The position numbers were made by a program, and so were the translations under genes. From NCBI GenBank assembly GCA_021825365.1, contig JAKAHR010000013.1, positions 1 to 64,000 of the forward strand: a DNA stretch of 64,000 nt. Direction: 5' to 3'. This DNA is from Nitrospirota bacterium. GTDB lineage: Bacteria; Nitrospirota; Thermodesulfovibrionia; Thermodesulfovibrionales; UBA6898. Of this stretch, positions 52,160 to 61,803 are shown piece after piece. Below the pieces are notes generated by a model, which saw nothing but the letters and a program-made list of their open reading frames with translations, ran no database searches and had not been told where the DNA came from. Positions within the stretch are counted from its first letter, which is position 1. Every line of letters starts with the position of its first letter.

Positions 52160-53464
52160 ATGGGCATAGCCCTCAGGAGGGTCCTTTTCAGGACGGTCGG
52201 CCGGGCTGTCCGTCTGACTGTGGTGATCATGCCCCTGCTGGTTCCCTCGCCGGCTGCGGCGGGGGAGGTGACCCTCGAAGCGCTCATCGCCGAGGCGCTG
52301 ACGAACAGTCCGGAGATACGCGCCTCGTCCTCCAGGGCCGAGGCGCAGCGGTTCAGGATCCCCCAGGTAAAGAGCCTTCCGGACCCCATGTTCATGATCG
52401 GCTACCAGAACGAGGGCTTCAGCCGCATCAACTACGGCCAGAGCGAGGACGCGCAGGTGATGTTCTCCGCATCCCAGATGTTCCCCTTTCCCGGCAAGCT
52501 GGGAATCAAGGGGGAGATGGCGGAGCAGGACGCGGCTGCTGCCGCGGCTGCCCTGGATTCCGTGAAGCTCAAGACCGTCCAACGCGTGAAGGAGCTCTAC
52601 TTCGACCTTTTCCTCGCCCACAAGACGATCGACCTGCTCCAGGAAAAGACGGCCCTTTTTTCCCGGATTGAGGATGCGGCCCTGGCCCGTTACGCGGCAG
52701 GGACCGGCATGCAGCAGGAGGTCCTGATGGCGCAGACCGAAAAATATATGCTTCTGGAGCGGAAGGAGATGCAGCTTCAGAAGATCCAGTCCTTTGAGGC
52801 GATGCTGAATGCCACCCTCGGCCGTGAAACATATGCGCCGCTGGGACGACCTGCGGAGCCGCCTGTTGTTTCTGCCGGGGCCCCGACCGAGGAGCTTGTC
52901 CGGGTCGCCTACGAGTCATCCCCCGAGGTGAGGGCGAGGCAGCGTATGAAGGCCGCTTCAGAGGCGAAGGTGAGGATGGCGAAGAAGGAGTACTACCCCG
53001 ACTTTACGGTGACAGCCAACTACGGCATGCGTGGCGGAGGCATGATGGACATGTGGAGCCTGACGACTGCGGTGAATATCCCGATCTTCTATCGGTCGAA
53101 GCAGCGGCAGGGAGTGCTCGAGGCGGAGGCATCGGTTGCCGAGGCGACGCGGGAGCTGGAGGCGGCGAAGCTGATGGTTGCCTCAACGGTGCGCGACAAT
53201 GCGTCGATGGCGCGGACCGCTACCCGGCTCATGGACCTGTACCGGGACGGGCTGATCCCGAAGACGCAGCAGGATTTCGAGTCCTCCCTCGCCTCCTACG
53301 CCTCGGGAAAGGCCGATGCCCTGACCGTCATCAGCAGGCTGAAGTCTCTCGTCGACACGGAACTGCTGTACTGGGCGCAGTTCACAGAATGCGGGAAGGC
53401 ATTGGCCCGGCTGCATGCCATAGTCGGCAGGGCGGCCGATGCAAAGGAGGAGGGTACCCGATGA
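52160..53464 (+). CDS. TolC-family outer membrane factor (CusC-like)
   Basis: The protein is about 434 residues: signal peptide ending near PSPAAAGE, then two repeats of long amphipathic helices and short beta segments (LPDPMFMIGYQNEGF; ASQMFPFPGKLGIK; YYPDFTVTANYGM; TTAVNIPIFYRSK), as in metal-efflux outer-membrane factors. It forms the trimeric exit duct. I chose ATG 52160 after GGGGG; TTG 52148 is an alternative. The stop overlaps the next start (ATGA). Confidence 0.9.
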   Translation: MGIALRRVLFRTVGRAVRLTVVIMPLLVPSPAAAGEVTLEALIAEALTNSPEIRASSSRAEAQRFRIPQVKSLPDPMFMIGYQNEGFSRINYGQSEDAQVMFSASQMFPFPGKLGIKGEMAEQDAAAAAAALDSVKLKTVQRVKELYFDLFLAHKTIDLLQEKTALFSRIEDAALARYAAGTGMQQEVLMAQTEKYMLLERKEMQLQKIQSFEAMLNATLGRETYAPLGRPAEPPVVSAGAPTEELVRVAYESSPEVRARQRMKAASEAKVRMAKKEYYPDFTVTANYGMRGGGMMDMWSLTTAVNIPIFYRSKQRQGVLEAEASVAEATRELEAAKLMVASTVRDNASMARTATRLMDLYRDGLIPKTQQDFESSLASYASGKADALTVISRLKSLVDTELLYWAQFTECGKALARLHAIVGRAADAKEEGTR

Positions 53465-54696
53465 AAAAGAAGGCGCTTATGCTGGCGACTGCGGTCGTCC
53501 TCGCTGCTGCCGCGTTTGTGCTCTGGAAGACCGGATATCCATACAGACCGGCTGCGGCAAAGAAGGCTGTAGAAACCGCTGCAACTCAGCAGCAGGCGGG
53601 CCGGCACCAGGGACATGCGGAACCGGCAGCGGCGCAGAAGGACGCTGCCGAGACGACGGAAGCGGAGGCCCCCACCATCGAGATCCCCACGGACAGGCAG
53701 CAGATGATCGGGGTGAAGATCACCGAGGCAGCGGTACGGCAGCTGCATAAGGTGATCAGGACGGTCGGCCGCATCGAATATGACGAAAAGCGGCTGGCAA
53801 CGGTCAACACGAAGTTTGAAGGCTGGATAGAGCGGCTGCACGTCGATTACACCGGCCGGTATGTGAAAAGGGGAGAGCCCCTTGCCGAGATATACAGCCC
53901 GGAACTCGTGGCGACGCAACAGGAGCTGATCAATGCGGTGAAGTGGCAGGGCCCCGCCCCCTCCCGGGGAGGAGGCGGGGGAGTGAAGGATATGCTCACC
54001 GGCGACGCAGGGCGCATCATCGAGGCGGCCCGGCAGAGGCTGAAGCTGTGGGATATCTCCGATGTCCAGGTGAGGAAGATCGAGGAGAGCGGCACTCCGG
54101 TCAGGACGCTCACCCTCTATAGCCCGGTGAGCGGTTATGTAGTCCAGAAGGCGGCGCTGCAGGGCATGCGGGTCATGCCGGGGGAAAGGCTGTTCGATAT
54201 CGCCGACCTTTCGACCGTATGGGTCACGGCAGACGTCTATGAAGCGGAAATCTCCTCCATCAAGGTGGGCGAGACCGCGCGTCTCAGCCTCAGTTATTTT
54301 CCGGGGAAGGAGTTCACGTCCCGCGTTGATTACGTGTATCCCACGCTCTCGGGGGAGACCCGAACGGCGCGGGTGCGTTTTACGCTTCCGAACCCGGGTA
54401 TGCAGATGAAGCCCCAGATGTTCACGAACGTCGAGATAAACATCGGCCTGGGGAAGAGACTCTCTATCCCCGATGACGCGGTCATCGACACCGGGACGAG
54501 ACAAATCGTTTATGTAGACCGCGGCGAAGGGAACTTCGAGCCGCGTCAGGTATCCCTGGGCATCAGGGCGGACGGCTTCCGCGAGGTGCTGAAGGGACTG
54601 AAGGCAGGGGAGAAGGTGGCGTCATCAGCTACCTTCCTGATCGACTCCGAGGCCCAGCTCAAGAACGTGACGCCCCTGGAAGGGCATAAACACTGA
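53461..54696 (+). CDS. CusB-like membrane fusion protein
   Basis: The protein is about 411 residues. An N-terminal anchor helix (about 5-22) is followed by a His/Ala/Glu-rich linker (GRHQGHAEPAA). The hairpin/lipoyl core has TVGRIEYDEKRLATVNTKFEGWIERL and YTGRYVKRGEPLAEIYSPEL, and the barrel has LYSPVSGYV and VWVTADVYEAE. A C-terminal domain ends in EGHKH. It connects the RND pump to the outer membrane factor and may pass metal. ATG 53461 overlaps the previous stop. Confidence 0.93.
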   Translation: MKKKALMLATAVVLAAAAFVLWKTGYPYRPAAAKKAVETAATQQQAGRHQGHAEPAAAQKDAAETTEAEAPTIEIPTDRQQMIGVKITEAAVRQLHKVIRTVGRIEYDEKRLATVNTKFEGWIERLHVDYTGRYVKRGEPLAEIYSPELVATQQELINAVKWQGPAPSRGGGGGVKDMLTGDAGRIIEAARQRLKLWDISDVQVRKIEESGTPVRTLTLYSPVSGYVVQKAALQGMRVMPGERLFDIADLSTVWVTADVYEAEISSIKVGETARLSLSYFPGKEFTSRVDYVYPTLSGETRTARVRFTLPNPGMQMKPQMFTNVEINIGLGKRLSIPDDAVIDTGTRQIVYVDRGEGNFEPRQVSLGIRADGFREVLKGLKAGEKVASSATFLIDSEAQLKNVTPLEGHKH

Positions 54697-54742
54697 GCCC
54701 CGCCCGCGTCTCGCAGCGTAGCCGCAAGCTGAGTACTGATAC

Positions 54743-57700
54743 ATGATATCCAGGATCATCGAATACAGCGCGCGGAACAAGTTCATCATCTTCCTGATGG
54801 TGGGCTTCCTCTGCATCTGGGGGATATGGGCGATCAAGCACATCCCCCTCGACGCCATCCCCGACCTCAGCGACACCCAGGTGATCGTATTTACCGACTG
54901 GCCCGGCAGGAGCCCCGACCTGGTCGAAAACCAGGTGACGTATCCCATCACCTCGACCCTCCTTGCGGCGCCCAAGGTGCAGGCGGTGCGGGGATTCTCC
55001 TATCTTGGCAGTTCCTTCATCTATGTCATCTTCGAGGAAGGTACGGACATCTACTGGGCGCGGAGCCGTATCCTTGAGTACCTGCAGTCGGTCAAGGGCA
55101 AGCTCCCCCCGGACGTTGCCCCTGTGCTCGGTCCCGATGCCACGAGCCTGGGATGGGGCTTCAGCTACGCCGTGGTGGACGACACCGGCGGGCACGACCT
55201 CTCCCAGCTCCGCTCGATCCAGGACTGGAACCTGAAGCTCGCCATCGAGAGCGTGCCGGGCGTATCGCAGGTGGCGAGCGTCGGCGGGTACGTCAGGCAG
55301 TACCAGGTGAACATCGACCCCGTCCGGCTGGCCGCGTTCAATGTGCCGCTGATGAAGGTCGTCGAAGCGGTGCGCTCGGGCAACAAGGACGTGGAAGGCC
55401 GCGTGGTTGAGTTTTCGGGGACTGAATATATGGTCAGGGGAAGGGGATATATCAAGACCGTTGCTGATATCGAAAACATCTCCGTGGCGACCAACGGCGC
55501 AGGGACGCCCGTCTATCTCCGCGATGTGGCCACCGTGCAGCTCGGCCCGGATATCCGGAGGGGACTCGCCGAACTGGACGGAAAGGGTGAGGTTGCCGGC
55601 GGCATCGTCGTCGTGCGCTTCGGGGAAAATGTGCTGAACGTCATCGACCGGGTGAAGGAGAAGATAAAGAACGACATCGTGCCGGGCCTGCCCAAGGGCG
55701 TGCGCATCGTCACCACGTACGACCGGTCGGACCTGATACACCGTTCGATCGATACCCTCAAGGAAGAGATCATCAAGCTGTCCGTCGCCGTGGGTGTCGT
55801 CTGCCTCGTCTTCCTCTTTCACCTGCCGAGCGCCCTGGTGGTGATCCTGACACTGCCGGTCGCCATCGTCATCTCCTTCATCTGCATGTACTACATCGGC
55901 GTCACCTCGAACATCATGAGCCTCGGCGGCATCGCCATCGCGATCGGCGCGATGGTGGACGCATCGATCATCATGGTCGAAAACGCCCACAAGAAGATGG
56001 AGGAATGGCAGTGCGAACCGGCGAAGAAGCACTGCACGCGGCTCGATGTGATCATCGATGCGGCCAAGGAGGTGGGGCCTTCCCTTTTCTTCTCGCTCCT
56101 GGTGATCACGGTGGGGTTCCTGCCCGTCTTTACCCTGCAGTCGCAGGCGGGCAGGCTCTTCAAGCCCCTGGCGTATACGAAGACCTTCGCGATGCTCTTC
56201 GCCTCTTTCCTGGCGGTCACGCTGACGCCGGTGCTCATGAGCCTCTTTATCAGGGGCACGGTAAAGCCGGAGTCCGAGAATCCCCTTATCCGTTTTCTCG
56301 AGAAGCTGTACAGGCCGCGCGTCCATTTTTCCCTCGACAGGCCCTGGCTGATCATCGTCCTTGCGGTGCTGATCATGGTAGCCACCCTGTATCCGTTCAT
56401 GAAGCTCGGCTCGGAGTTCATGCCCCCGCTCTACGAAGGCACCCTCTTTTACATGCCGGTCACCGTGCCCGGGGCTTCGATTACCGAGGTATCGAAGCTT
56501 TTGCAGATGCAGGACAGACTGTTGAAGGGCATCCCCGAGGTGGAACAGGTTTTCGGCAAGGGGGGGAGGGCCGAGACGCCTACTGATCCCGCGCCCCTGG
56601 AGATGTTCGAGACGGTCGTGAATCTCAAGCCCGAGTCGCAGTGGCGGCCGGGGATGACTGTCGAGACACTCAAGAACGAGATGAATGACGTGCTTACCAT
56701 CCCGGGGGTTGCCAATTCGTTCACCATGCCGATCAAGGCGCGCATCGATATGAACGCAACGGGCATCAGGACGAACGTCGGCGTGAAGGTGATCGGTCCC
56801 CAGCTGGCTGAGGTCGAGAAACTGTCAAGGCAGGTCGAGGAGATCATCAAGGCTATCCCCGGGACGCGGTCGGCCTATGCGGAGCGGGTCATGACCGGGT
56901 ACTTCCTCGACATTGTGCCCAAACGGCAGGAGGTCGCGCGGTACGGCCTGTCGATCAACGATGTGCAGGACGTGGTTGAGACGGCGATGGGCGGGATGAA
57001 CGCCACTGTCACCGTTGAGGGCAGGGAGCGGTATTCGGTCAACGTGCGGTACGCGAGGGAGCTGAGAAACGACATCGAAAAGATCAAACGCATCCTGGTC
57101 CCTGCAAACATGTCCGGCGGGGGCGGCTCGGGCAGCGGCATGGCGCCGGCAGCCCCTGCGCCGGCATCTCTGGCGTGGGTGCCGTTAGGGCAGGTGGCTG
57201 AGGTGAACCTTGTACAGGGGCCCACCTCGATCAAGAGCGAGGAAGGCCAGCTGGTGAACTACGTCTATGTGGACTACTCGGGCGGGGACATCGGCGGATA
57301 TGTCGAGAGCGCGAAGAAGTCCGTGTCGGAGAAGGTGAAACTCCCCGCAGGTTATAGCCTGCAGTGGTCCGGCGAGTATGAGTACCTGGTGAAGACCCAC
57401 GAGAGGCTGAAGCTGGTGATCCCCCTTACACTGATGATCATCTTCGTGCTTCTGTATTTCAACACCAAGTCCGTAACCAAGACAGTTATCGTGCTCCTGG
57501 CCGTCCCCTTCTCCCTGGTCGGCTCTTTCTGGTTCCTCTATTTTCTGAACTACAACATGAGCATCGCCGTCTGGGTCGGGATGATAGCCCTCGCGGGCCT
57601 CGACGCCGAGACCGGCGTCGTCATGCTGCTGTATCTCGATCTTGCATACGAGCAGTGGAAGAAAGAGGGCAGGCTCAACAGCATCGCTGACCTCAAGGAC

Positions 57701-57952
57701 GCGATCATGTTCGGAGCGGTCAAGAGGATCAGGCCGAAGCTGATGACGGTCGGCGTCATCCTCGCGGGCCTTATCCCGATCATGTTCAGCCACGGCGCCG
57801 GGGCGGATATCATGCAGCGTATCGCAGCCCCCATGATCGGCGGCGTGGTGACCTCGGAGATCCTGGAGCTGACGATCTATCCCGCCATCTACCTCATCTG
57901 GAAGGGCAGGAAGTTCCGGGGACGCAGCGAAACGGTTCCCGTGGCTGAATAG
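54743..57952 (+). CDS. CusA-type heavy-metal RND efflux pump
   Basis: This encodes 1069 residues with 12 helices and two large periplasmic loops. TM4 carries IAIAIGAMVDASIIMVENAHKK, the HME4 pattern of Cu(I)/Ag(I) pumps rather than the divalent-cation CzcA pattern. A Gly/Ser/Ala/Pro linker (GGGGSGSGMAPAAPAPA, about 795-812) is inserted in the second loop, which I have not seen in E. coli CusA. It is proton-driven and exports metal from periplasm or cytoplasm through the MFP/TolC partners just upstream. Confidence 0.94.
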   Translation: MISRIIEYSARNKFIIFLMVGFLCIWGIWAIKHIPLDAIPDLSDTQVIVFTDWPGRSPDLVENQVTYPITSTLLAAPKVQAVRGFSYLGSSFIYVIFEEGTDIYWARSRILEYLQSVKGKLPPDVAPVLGPDATSLGWGFSYAVVDDTGGHDLSQLRSIQDWNLKLAIESVPGVSQVASVGGYVRQYQVNIDPVRLAAFNVPLMKVVEAVRSGNKDVEGRVVEFSGTEYMVRGRGYIKTVADIENISVATNGAGTPVYLRDVATVQLGPDIRRGLAELDGKGEVAGGIVVVRFGENVLNVIDRVKEKIKNDIVPGLPKGVRIVTTYDRSDLIHRSIDTLKEEIIKLSVAVGVVCLVFLFHLPSALVVILTLPVAIVISFICMYYIGVTSNIMSLGGIAIAIGAMVDASIIMVENAHKKMEEWQCEPAKKHCTRLDVIIDAAKEVGPSLFFSLLVITVGFLPVFTLQSQAGRLFKPLAYTKTFAMLFASFLAVTLTPVLMSLFIRGTVKPESENPLIRFLEKLYRPRVHFSLDRPWLIIVLAVLIMVATLYPFMKLGSEFMPPLYEGTLFYMPVTVPGASITEVSKLLQMQDRLLKGIPEVEQVFGKGGRAETPTDPAPLEMFETVVNLKPESQWRPGMTVETLKNEMNDVLTIPGVANSFTMPIKARIDMNATGIRTNVGVKVIGPQLAEVEKLSRQVEEIIKAIPGTRSAYAERVMTGYFLDIVPKRQEVARYGLSINDVQDVVETAMGGMNATVTVEGRERYSVNVRYARELRNDIEKIKRILVPANMSGGGGSGSGMAPAAPAPASLAWVPLGQVAEVNLVQGPTSIKSEEGQLVNYVYVDYSGGDIGGYVESAKKSVSEKVKLPAGYSLQWSGEYEYLVKTHERLKLVIPLTLMIIFVLLYFNTKSVTKTVIVLLAVPFSLVGSFWFLYFLNYNMSIAVWVGMIALAGLDAETGVVMLLYLDLAYEQWKKEGRLNSIADLKDAIMFGAVKRIRPKLMTVGVILAGLIPIMFSHGAGADIMQRIAAPMIGGVVTSEILELTIYPAIYLIWKGRKFRGRSETVPVAE

Positions 57953-58038
57953 ACGAACTTCCGCTTGCGGTGCTGCGTGCGCAACGGTCGTCGGAAAATG
58001 GTCGCCCCGTGAGCAGAGGATGTGCCCCTGTCCGGTGC

Positions 58039-59949
58039 CTATTTTTGCGGGGCCTGCGTATCCCTGTCCCTCAAGGCGCCGTAGCATTCCACTCTGTTTC
58101 TGCCGTTGTTTTTGGCCGCGTAGAGGGCCTCGTCGGCACGTCTAACGAATTCATCGAGTGTAAGGCCGTCGTCATAGGTGGAAACACCGATGCTGATCGT
58201 GATATTCCCTGCATGGTCATGGTCCGCCATTTCTACCGCACCCCTGATCTTCTCGGCAAGGGCTAACGCGCTTTCAGCCGTTGCCTCCGTAGCCAGGACC
58301 GCAAATTCCTCCCCGCCGATACGCCCCAGTGCATCCCCTTTCCTTATGTGATCGGATACTACGGATGCAGTTTTCCTGAGCACCCTATCTCCGGCCGCAT
58401 GGCCATAGGTATCATTGACGGCCTTGAAATGGTCGATATCGAACATGACCAGGGAAAGCGATCTGGCGTATCGTACGGCCCTCTCTTTCTCCTGCTCGAG
58501 GACCTCGTAGAATCTTCTTCTGTTCAGGACCCCGGTAAGCGCGTCCTTTTCCGCGTATTCCCTCAGCTTGCGCTCGGCCTGTCTTCTTTCCGAGATGTCC
58601 CTTATTATTCCGACTGCATGCCATTGTTCCTTGGTCCTGATGCCCGATATCGAGAGTTCCACCGGGAATTCCGTCCCATCTTTCTTCCGTGCGGGCATTT
58701 CCAGGGTCTTTCCTACCACCGGGCCTTCCCCTGTTTCCGTAAACCGCGCGAACCCTTTCAGAAAATCATCACAAAGCCGCTGCGGGACGATAATGCGATG
58801 CATGTCCATTCCGATCGCTTCTTCCGCCGAAAACCCAAACATCCTCTCAGCCGCAGGGTTCCAAAATGATACCGCCCCGCCGGCGTCTATCATCACGATG
58901 GCGTTGGCGGCCATCTGTGTAATGGCGCGCATGCGTTCTTCGCTCTCCCGCAGGGCGTTTTCGGCCCTTATCCGATCCGTAATTACCTTTGCGGTTGCGA
59001 TAAAATGGGTGATTACATCCTGTTCATTGCGCATGGGCGTGATGGTGCATTCGTCATAGTAGAGTTCCCCGTCTTTCTTCCGATTGACGAAGACATTGCG
59101 ATATATGCTGCCCGAAAGGATTGTATCCCAGAGTTCCCGGTAGAACTCCTCTCCGTGAATGCCGGACTTGAGTATGCGGGGGGTCTTGCCTATGGCCTCC
59201 TCCCTGTTATAGCCGGTTACGGTCTCGAAGGCCGGGTTGACGTACTCGATGATCCCCGTGTTGTCCGTTATCACGATCATATCGGCGGCCTTTTCCACGG
59301 CAGTCGAAAGCTTCCGCATCTGTATTTCCGCAGCCTTTCGCGCCGTGATATCCCTGGATACATGGATTACCCGGACGACCCGGCCGCTGTCGTCCCTTAT
59401 CGGACTGGTGGAAACCTCCGTCTGGACCCTCGTGCCGTCGGAGCGGAAGTGGACATGCTCGTAGGTGGCGAATCCGCCGAGCTTGACCGTATCGCAAAGG
59501 GGACAGGGATTGCCTGGCGACGAACACGGGACTGATGACTGATGCGTCGCTTCATGACAGGTCTTCCCGATAACCTCACCCCTGGTCAGTCCCCTATCGA
59601 GGAGAAAGGCCGCATTGACATCGACGATCCTGAAGTCGCGGACATCGATTACCGAAATAGAGTCATTCATTCCGTTGAGGACGGATTCCGCGAATTCCCT
59701 GTCCCGCCGCGACATCTCTTCAGCCCTCTCGGCACGCGCAATGATGATCCCCGCGTAGAAACCAAATCCCAGGAAGGAAATTAGTACAAAGAGCCTCATC
59801 CAAAGCTCCCCCGCATCAGGGGCAATAATCTGATGCAGAAACGAAGACTTGCGGATCAGGAGGGCGTCGACAGCCGCATCCAGGAGCCAAAATAGGATCG
59901 CCAGAATAGTTCCGATCAGCATCAGGCCTGTTGTCAGATATTTTTTCAT
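58039..59949 (-). CDS. Membrane PAS x3 - GGDEF diguanylate cyclase
   Basis: This encodes 636 residues: two TM helices (about 8-28, 50-72), three PAS domains (about 85-205, 210-330, 335-460) and a GGDEF domain (about 470-630). The GGDEF domain has active-site GRIGGEEFAVL and an inhibitory I-site R-K-G-D five residues upstream, so cyclase with product inhibition is expected. The first PAS contains C-H-E-A-T-H, V-P-C and C-P-L-C, the Cys/His set shared with two kinases of this window. GGAGG precedes ATG 59949. The start overlaps the stop of an upstream short ORF as ATGA. Confidence 0.93.
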   Translation of the reverse strand: MKKYLTTGLMLIGTILAILFWLLDAAVDALLIRKSSFLHQIIAPDAGELWMRLFVLISFLGFGFYAGIIIARAERAEEMSRRDREFAESVLNGMNDSISVIDVRDFRIVDVNAAFLLDRGLTRGEVIGKTCHEATHQSSVPCSSPGNPCPLCDTVKLGGFATYEHVHFRSDGTRVQTEVSTSPIRDDSGRVVRVIHVSRDITARKAAEIQMRKLSTAVEKAADMIVITDNTGIIEYVNPAFETVTGYNREEAIGKTPRILKSGIHGEEFYRELWDTILSGSIYRNVFVNRKKDGELYYDECTITPMRNEQDVITHFIATAKVITDRIRAENALRESEERMRAITQMAANAIVMIDAGGAVSFWNPAAERMFGFSAEEAIGMDMHRIIVPQRLCDDFLKGFARFTETGEGPVVGKTLEMPARKKDGTEFPVELSISGIRTKEQWHAVGIIRDISERRQAERKLREYAEKDALTGVLNRRRFYEVLEQEKERAVRYARSLSLVMFDIDHFKAVNDTYGHAAGDRVLRKTASVVSDHIRKGDALGRIGGEEFAVLATEATAESALALAEKIRGAVEMADHDHAGNITISIGVSTYDDGLTLDEFVRRADEALYAAKNNGRNRVECYGALRDRDTQAPQK

Positions 59950-60227
59950 CGGCCTCCGGCAAATTCTGTCTGCCCGTGTCCAGCGGCAAGGGTTGATTCT
60001 TCAGGCATCAAACATCTCCAATCATGGTAGCTGCCAAATGAATAAAGCATATAGTCATTTTCGCCGATATTCCCATCGAGAGCAATACGTATTATCTGAT
60101 TTGCGGGTAATGTATTGCGGCAGCAATAGGCAGGTCCCAATCCTGCGACAACAAGACCTTTATCAAGCACCGTGCGGCTGACGCCGAAAGGCCTGCCCTT
60201 CGCTTCTCTTTCGGAGGAAATGGGCAC
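59946..60227 (-). CDS. Possible small protein coupled to the diguanylate cyclase
   Basis: This open frame of up to 93 codons from GTG 60227 (TTG 60284 is also in frame) ends with ATGA on the cyclase start. The text looks protein-like (VLDKGLVVAGLGPAYCC, NQIIRIALDGNIGENDYMLYSFGSY), but there is no Shine-Dalgarno and I know no family. It is more A/T-rich than its neighbours. Otherwise this 330-base gap between the cyclase and trmFO holds only the divergent promoters. Confidence 0.35.
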   Translation of the reverse strand: MPISSEREAKGRPFGVSRTVLDKGLVVAGLGPAYCCRNTLPANQIIRIALDGNIGENDYMLYSFGSYHDWRCLMPEESTLAAGHGQTEFAGGR

Positions 60228-60286
60228 GTGTACCTGCAAATAGCAACGCCCGGGTTTTTCCGCCGCCCTTTGGGGTAAAATCAATC

Positions 60287-61639
60287 ATGTCTGATCCATT
60301 GATCGTCATAGGCGGAGGGCTGGCAGGCTCCGAAGCGGCCTGGCAGGCGGCACGGCGGGGTGTAAAGGTGCGACTCTATGAGATGCGGCCGGAGCGCCGG
60401 ACCGAGGCCCATAGGACAGGCCTTTTCGGAGAACTTGTCTGCTCGAACTCCCTGCGTTCGAAAGATCCCGGCAGCAGCCCCGGCCTGCTCAAGGAAGAGC
60501 TGTCCATGGCGGGTTCTCTTATCATGGAGGCGGCCAATGCGTCGACCGTCCCCGCCGGCTCGGCGCTTGCGGTCGACAGGAATATCTTTGCCGAATTCAT
60601 CAGCAGCAGGCTTTCCTCTCACGGGAATATTGAAATAGTGCGCAGGGAGGTAACCGAGCTTCCTGATACGCCCGCCATTCTCGCCACCGGACCCCTCACC
60701 TCAACCGCAATGGCCGAATCTCTCGCCCGCCTGATAGGCGGGGAGTATCTGTATTTCTACGACGCCATCGCCCCCATCATCGCGGCTGATTCGATCGACA
60801 ACGACAGGGTCTACCGTGCCTCCCGGTACGGCAAGGGCGGAGATGATTACATAAACTGCCCGATGTCGAAAGACGAGTATGAGGCGTTCTACAAGGCCCT
60901 GCTGGAGGCTGATAAAGTTACCCCGCGGGGGTTTGAGGAACAGAGGGTCTTTGAGGGGTGCATGCCGATCGAGGTGATGGCCGCCCGGGGTGTGGATACG
61001 ATCCGGTTCGGTCCGATGAAGCCGGTGGGGCTTCCTGATCCCAGGACCGGGAAAGAGCCCTTTGCGGTTGTGCAGCTCCGTGCGGAAAATAATGAGCTGA
61101 CGGCATACAATATGGTGGGCTTCCAGACGCGTCTGAAATGGCCTGAGCAAAAGAGGGTCTTCAGCATGATCGCCGGACTCGAGCGCGCCGAATTCCTCAG
61201 ATACGGCAGCGTACACCGGAATACCTTTATCAATGCTCCGCTCTTCCTGGGCAGGGACCTCACCCTGAAGATGAAAAAGACCCTCTTCATCGCCGGCCAG
61301 ATATCGGGGGTGGAGGGTTATATAGAATCAACGGCAATGGGGCTGCTGGCAGGCATCAATGCTGCGCGCATGATGAAGGGCCTGGACGTCCCCGTCGTGC
61401 CCCCTTCCACCTCGCACGGCGCCCTTGTGCGCCACATAACCGAATCTGAGAGCAAACATTTCCAGCCGAGCAATATCAATTTCGGCCTGTTTCCGGTTCC
61501 CGCGGCGGCTCTGAAGATAAGGGACAAGAAGAGGAGGCGGCAGATGATTGCTGAGAAGGCGCTTGAAGACTGGGGGCGCTACCTTGAGATGGTGAATGAG
61601 GAAGATGCAGGATATGGATACCGAAAAAGTCTTGAATGA
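60287..61639 (+). CDS. trmFO: Methylenetetrahydrofolate-tRNA-(uracil-5-)-methyltransferase
   Basis: This 450-residue FAD enzyme forms T54 in tRNA using 5,10-methylene-THF. The FAD motif VIGGGLAGSEAAW lies at 7-19, GLFGELVCSNSLRS near 45, and the signatures YGKGGDDYINCPM (about 182) and FEGCMPIEVMA (about 222) follow. It starts a plus-strand run trmFO-xerC-hslV-hslU, an order seen in many bacteria. Confidence 0.96.
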   Translation: MSDPLIVIGGGLAGSEAAWQAARRGVKVRLYEMRPERRTEAHRTGLFGELVCSNSLRSKDPGSSPGLLKEELSMAGSLIMEAANASTVPAGSALAVDRNIFAEFISSRLSSHGNIEIVRREVTELPDTPAILATGPLTSTAMAESLARLIGGEYLYFYDAIAPIIAADSIDNDRVYRASRYGKGGDDYINCPMSKDEYEAFYKALLEADKVTPRGFEEQRVFEGCMPIEVMAARGVDTIRFGPMKPVGLPDPRTGKEPFAVVQLRAENNELTAYNMVGFQTRLKWPEQKRVFSMIAGLERAEFLRYGSVHRNTFINAPLFLGRDLTLKMKKTLFIAGQISGVEGYIESTAMGLLAGINAARMMKGLDVPVVPPSTSHGALVRHITESESKHFQPSNINFGLFPVPAAALKIRDKKRRRQMIAEKALEDWGRYLEMVNEEDAGYGYRKSLE

Positions 61640-61771
61640 CGACTTGATCTTCAATATTGTTCGGACATGCTGTAACCGGTGGCTGCCTTTGTGGCTGTCA
61701 TATGCTTCGTCCGTTTCGATGGCGGCAAGGAGTCGCAGACAATCCATTTTTCAGCATCCATATCCTGCCTT
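61606..61771. repeat. 13-bp inverted repeat flanking the trmFO-xerC gap
   Basis: GCAGGATATGGAT near the trmFO end (about 61606) recurs inverted as ATCCATATCCTGC (about 61759-61771). The arms are 140 bases apart; the 164-base gap between has no gene. Confidence 0.4.
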
Positions 61772-61803
61772 TTTGAGGATGGCTTCCAGTCGGAGATGAA
61801 GGC

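Noticed and set aside
54659-56326. Minus-strand ORF of about 555 codons opposite the CusA gene
   Set aside because: Antisense shadow of the RND pump, His/Asp/Arg-rich with no domain pattern; long antisense ORFs are expected at this GC content.
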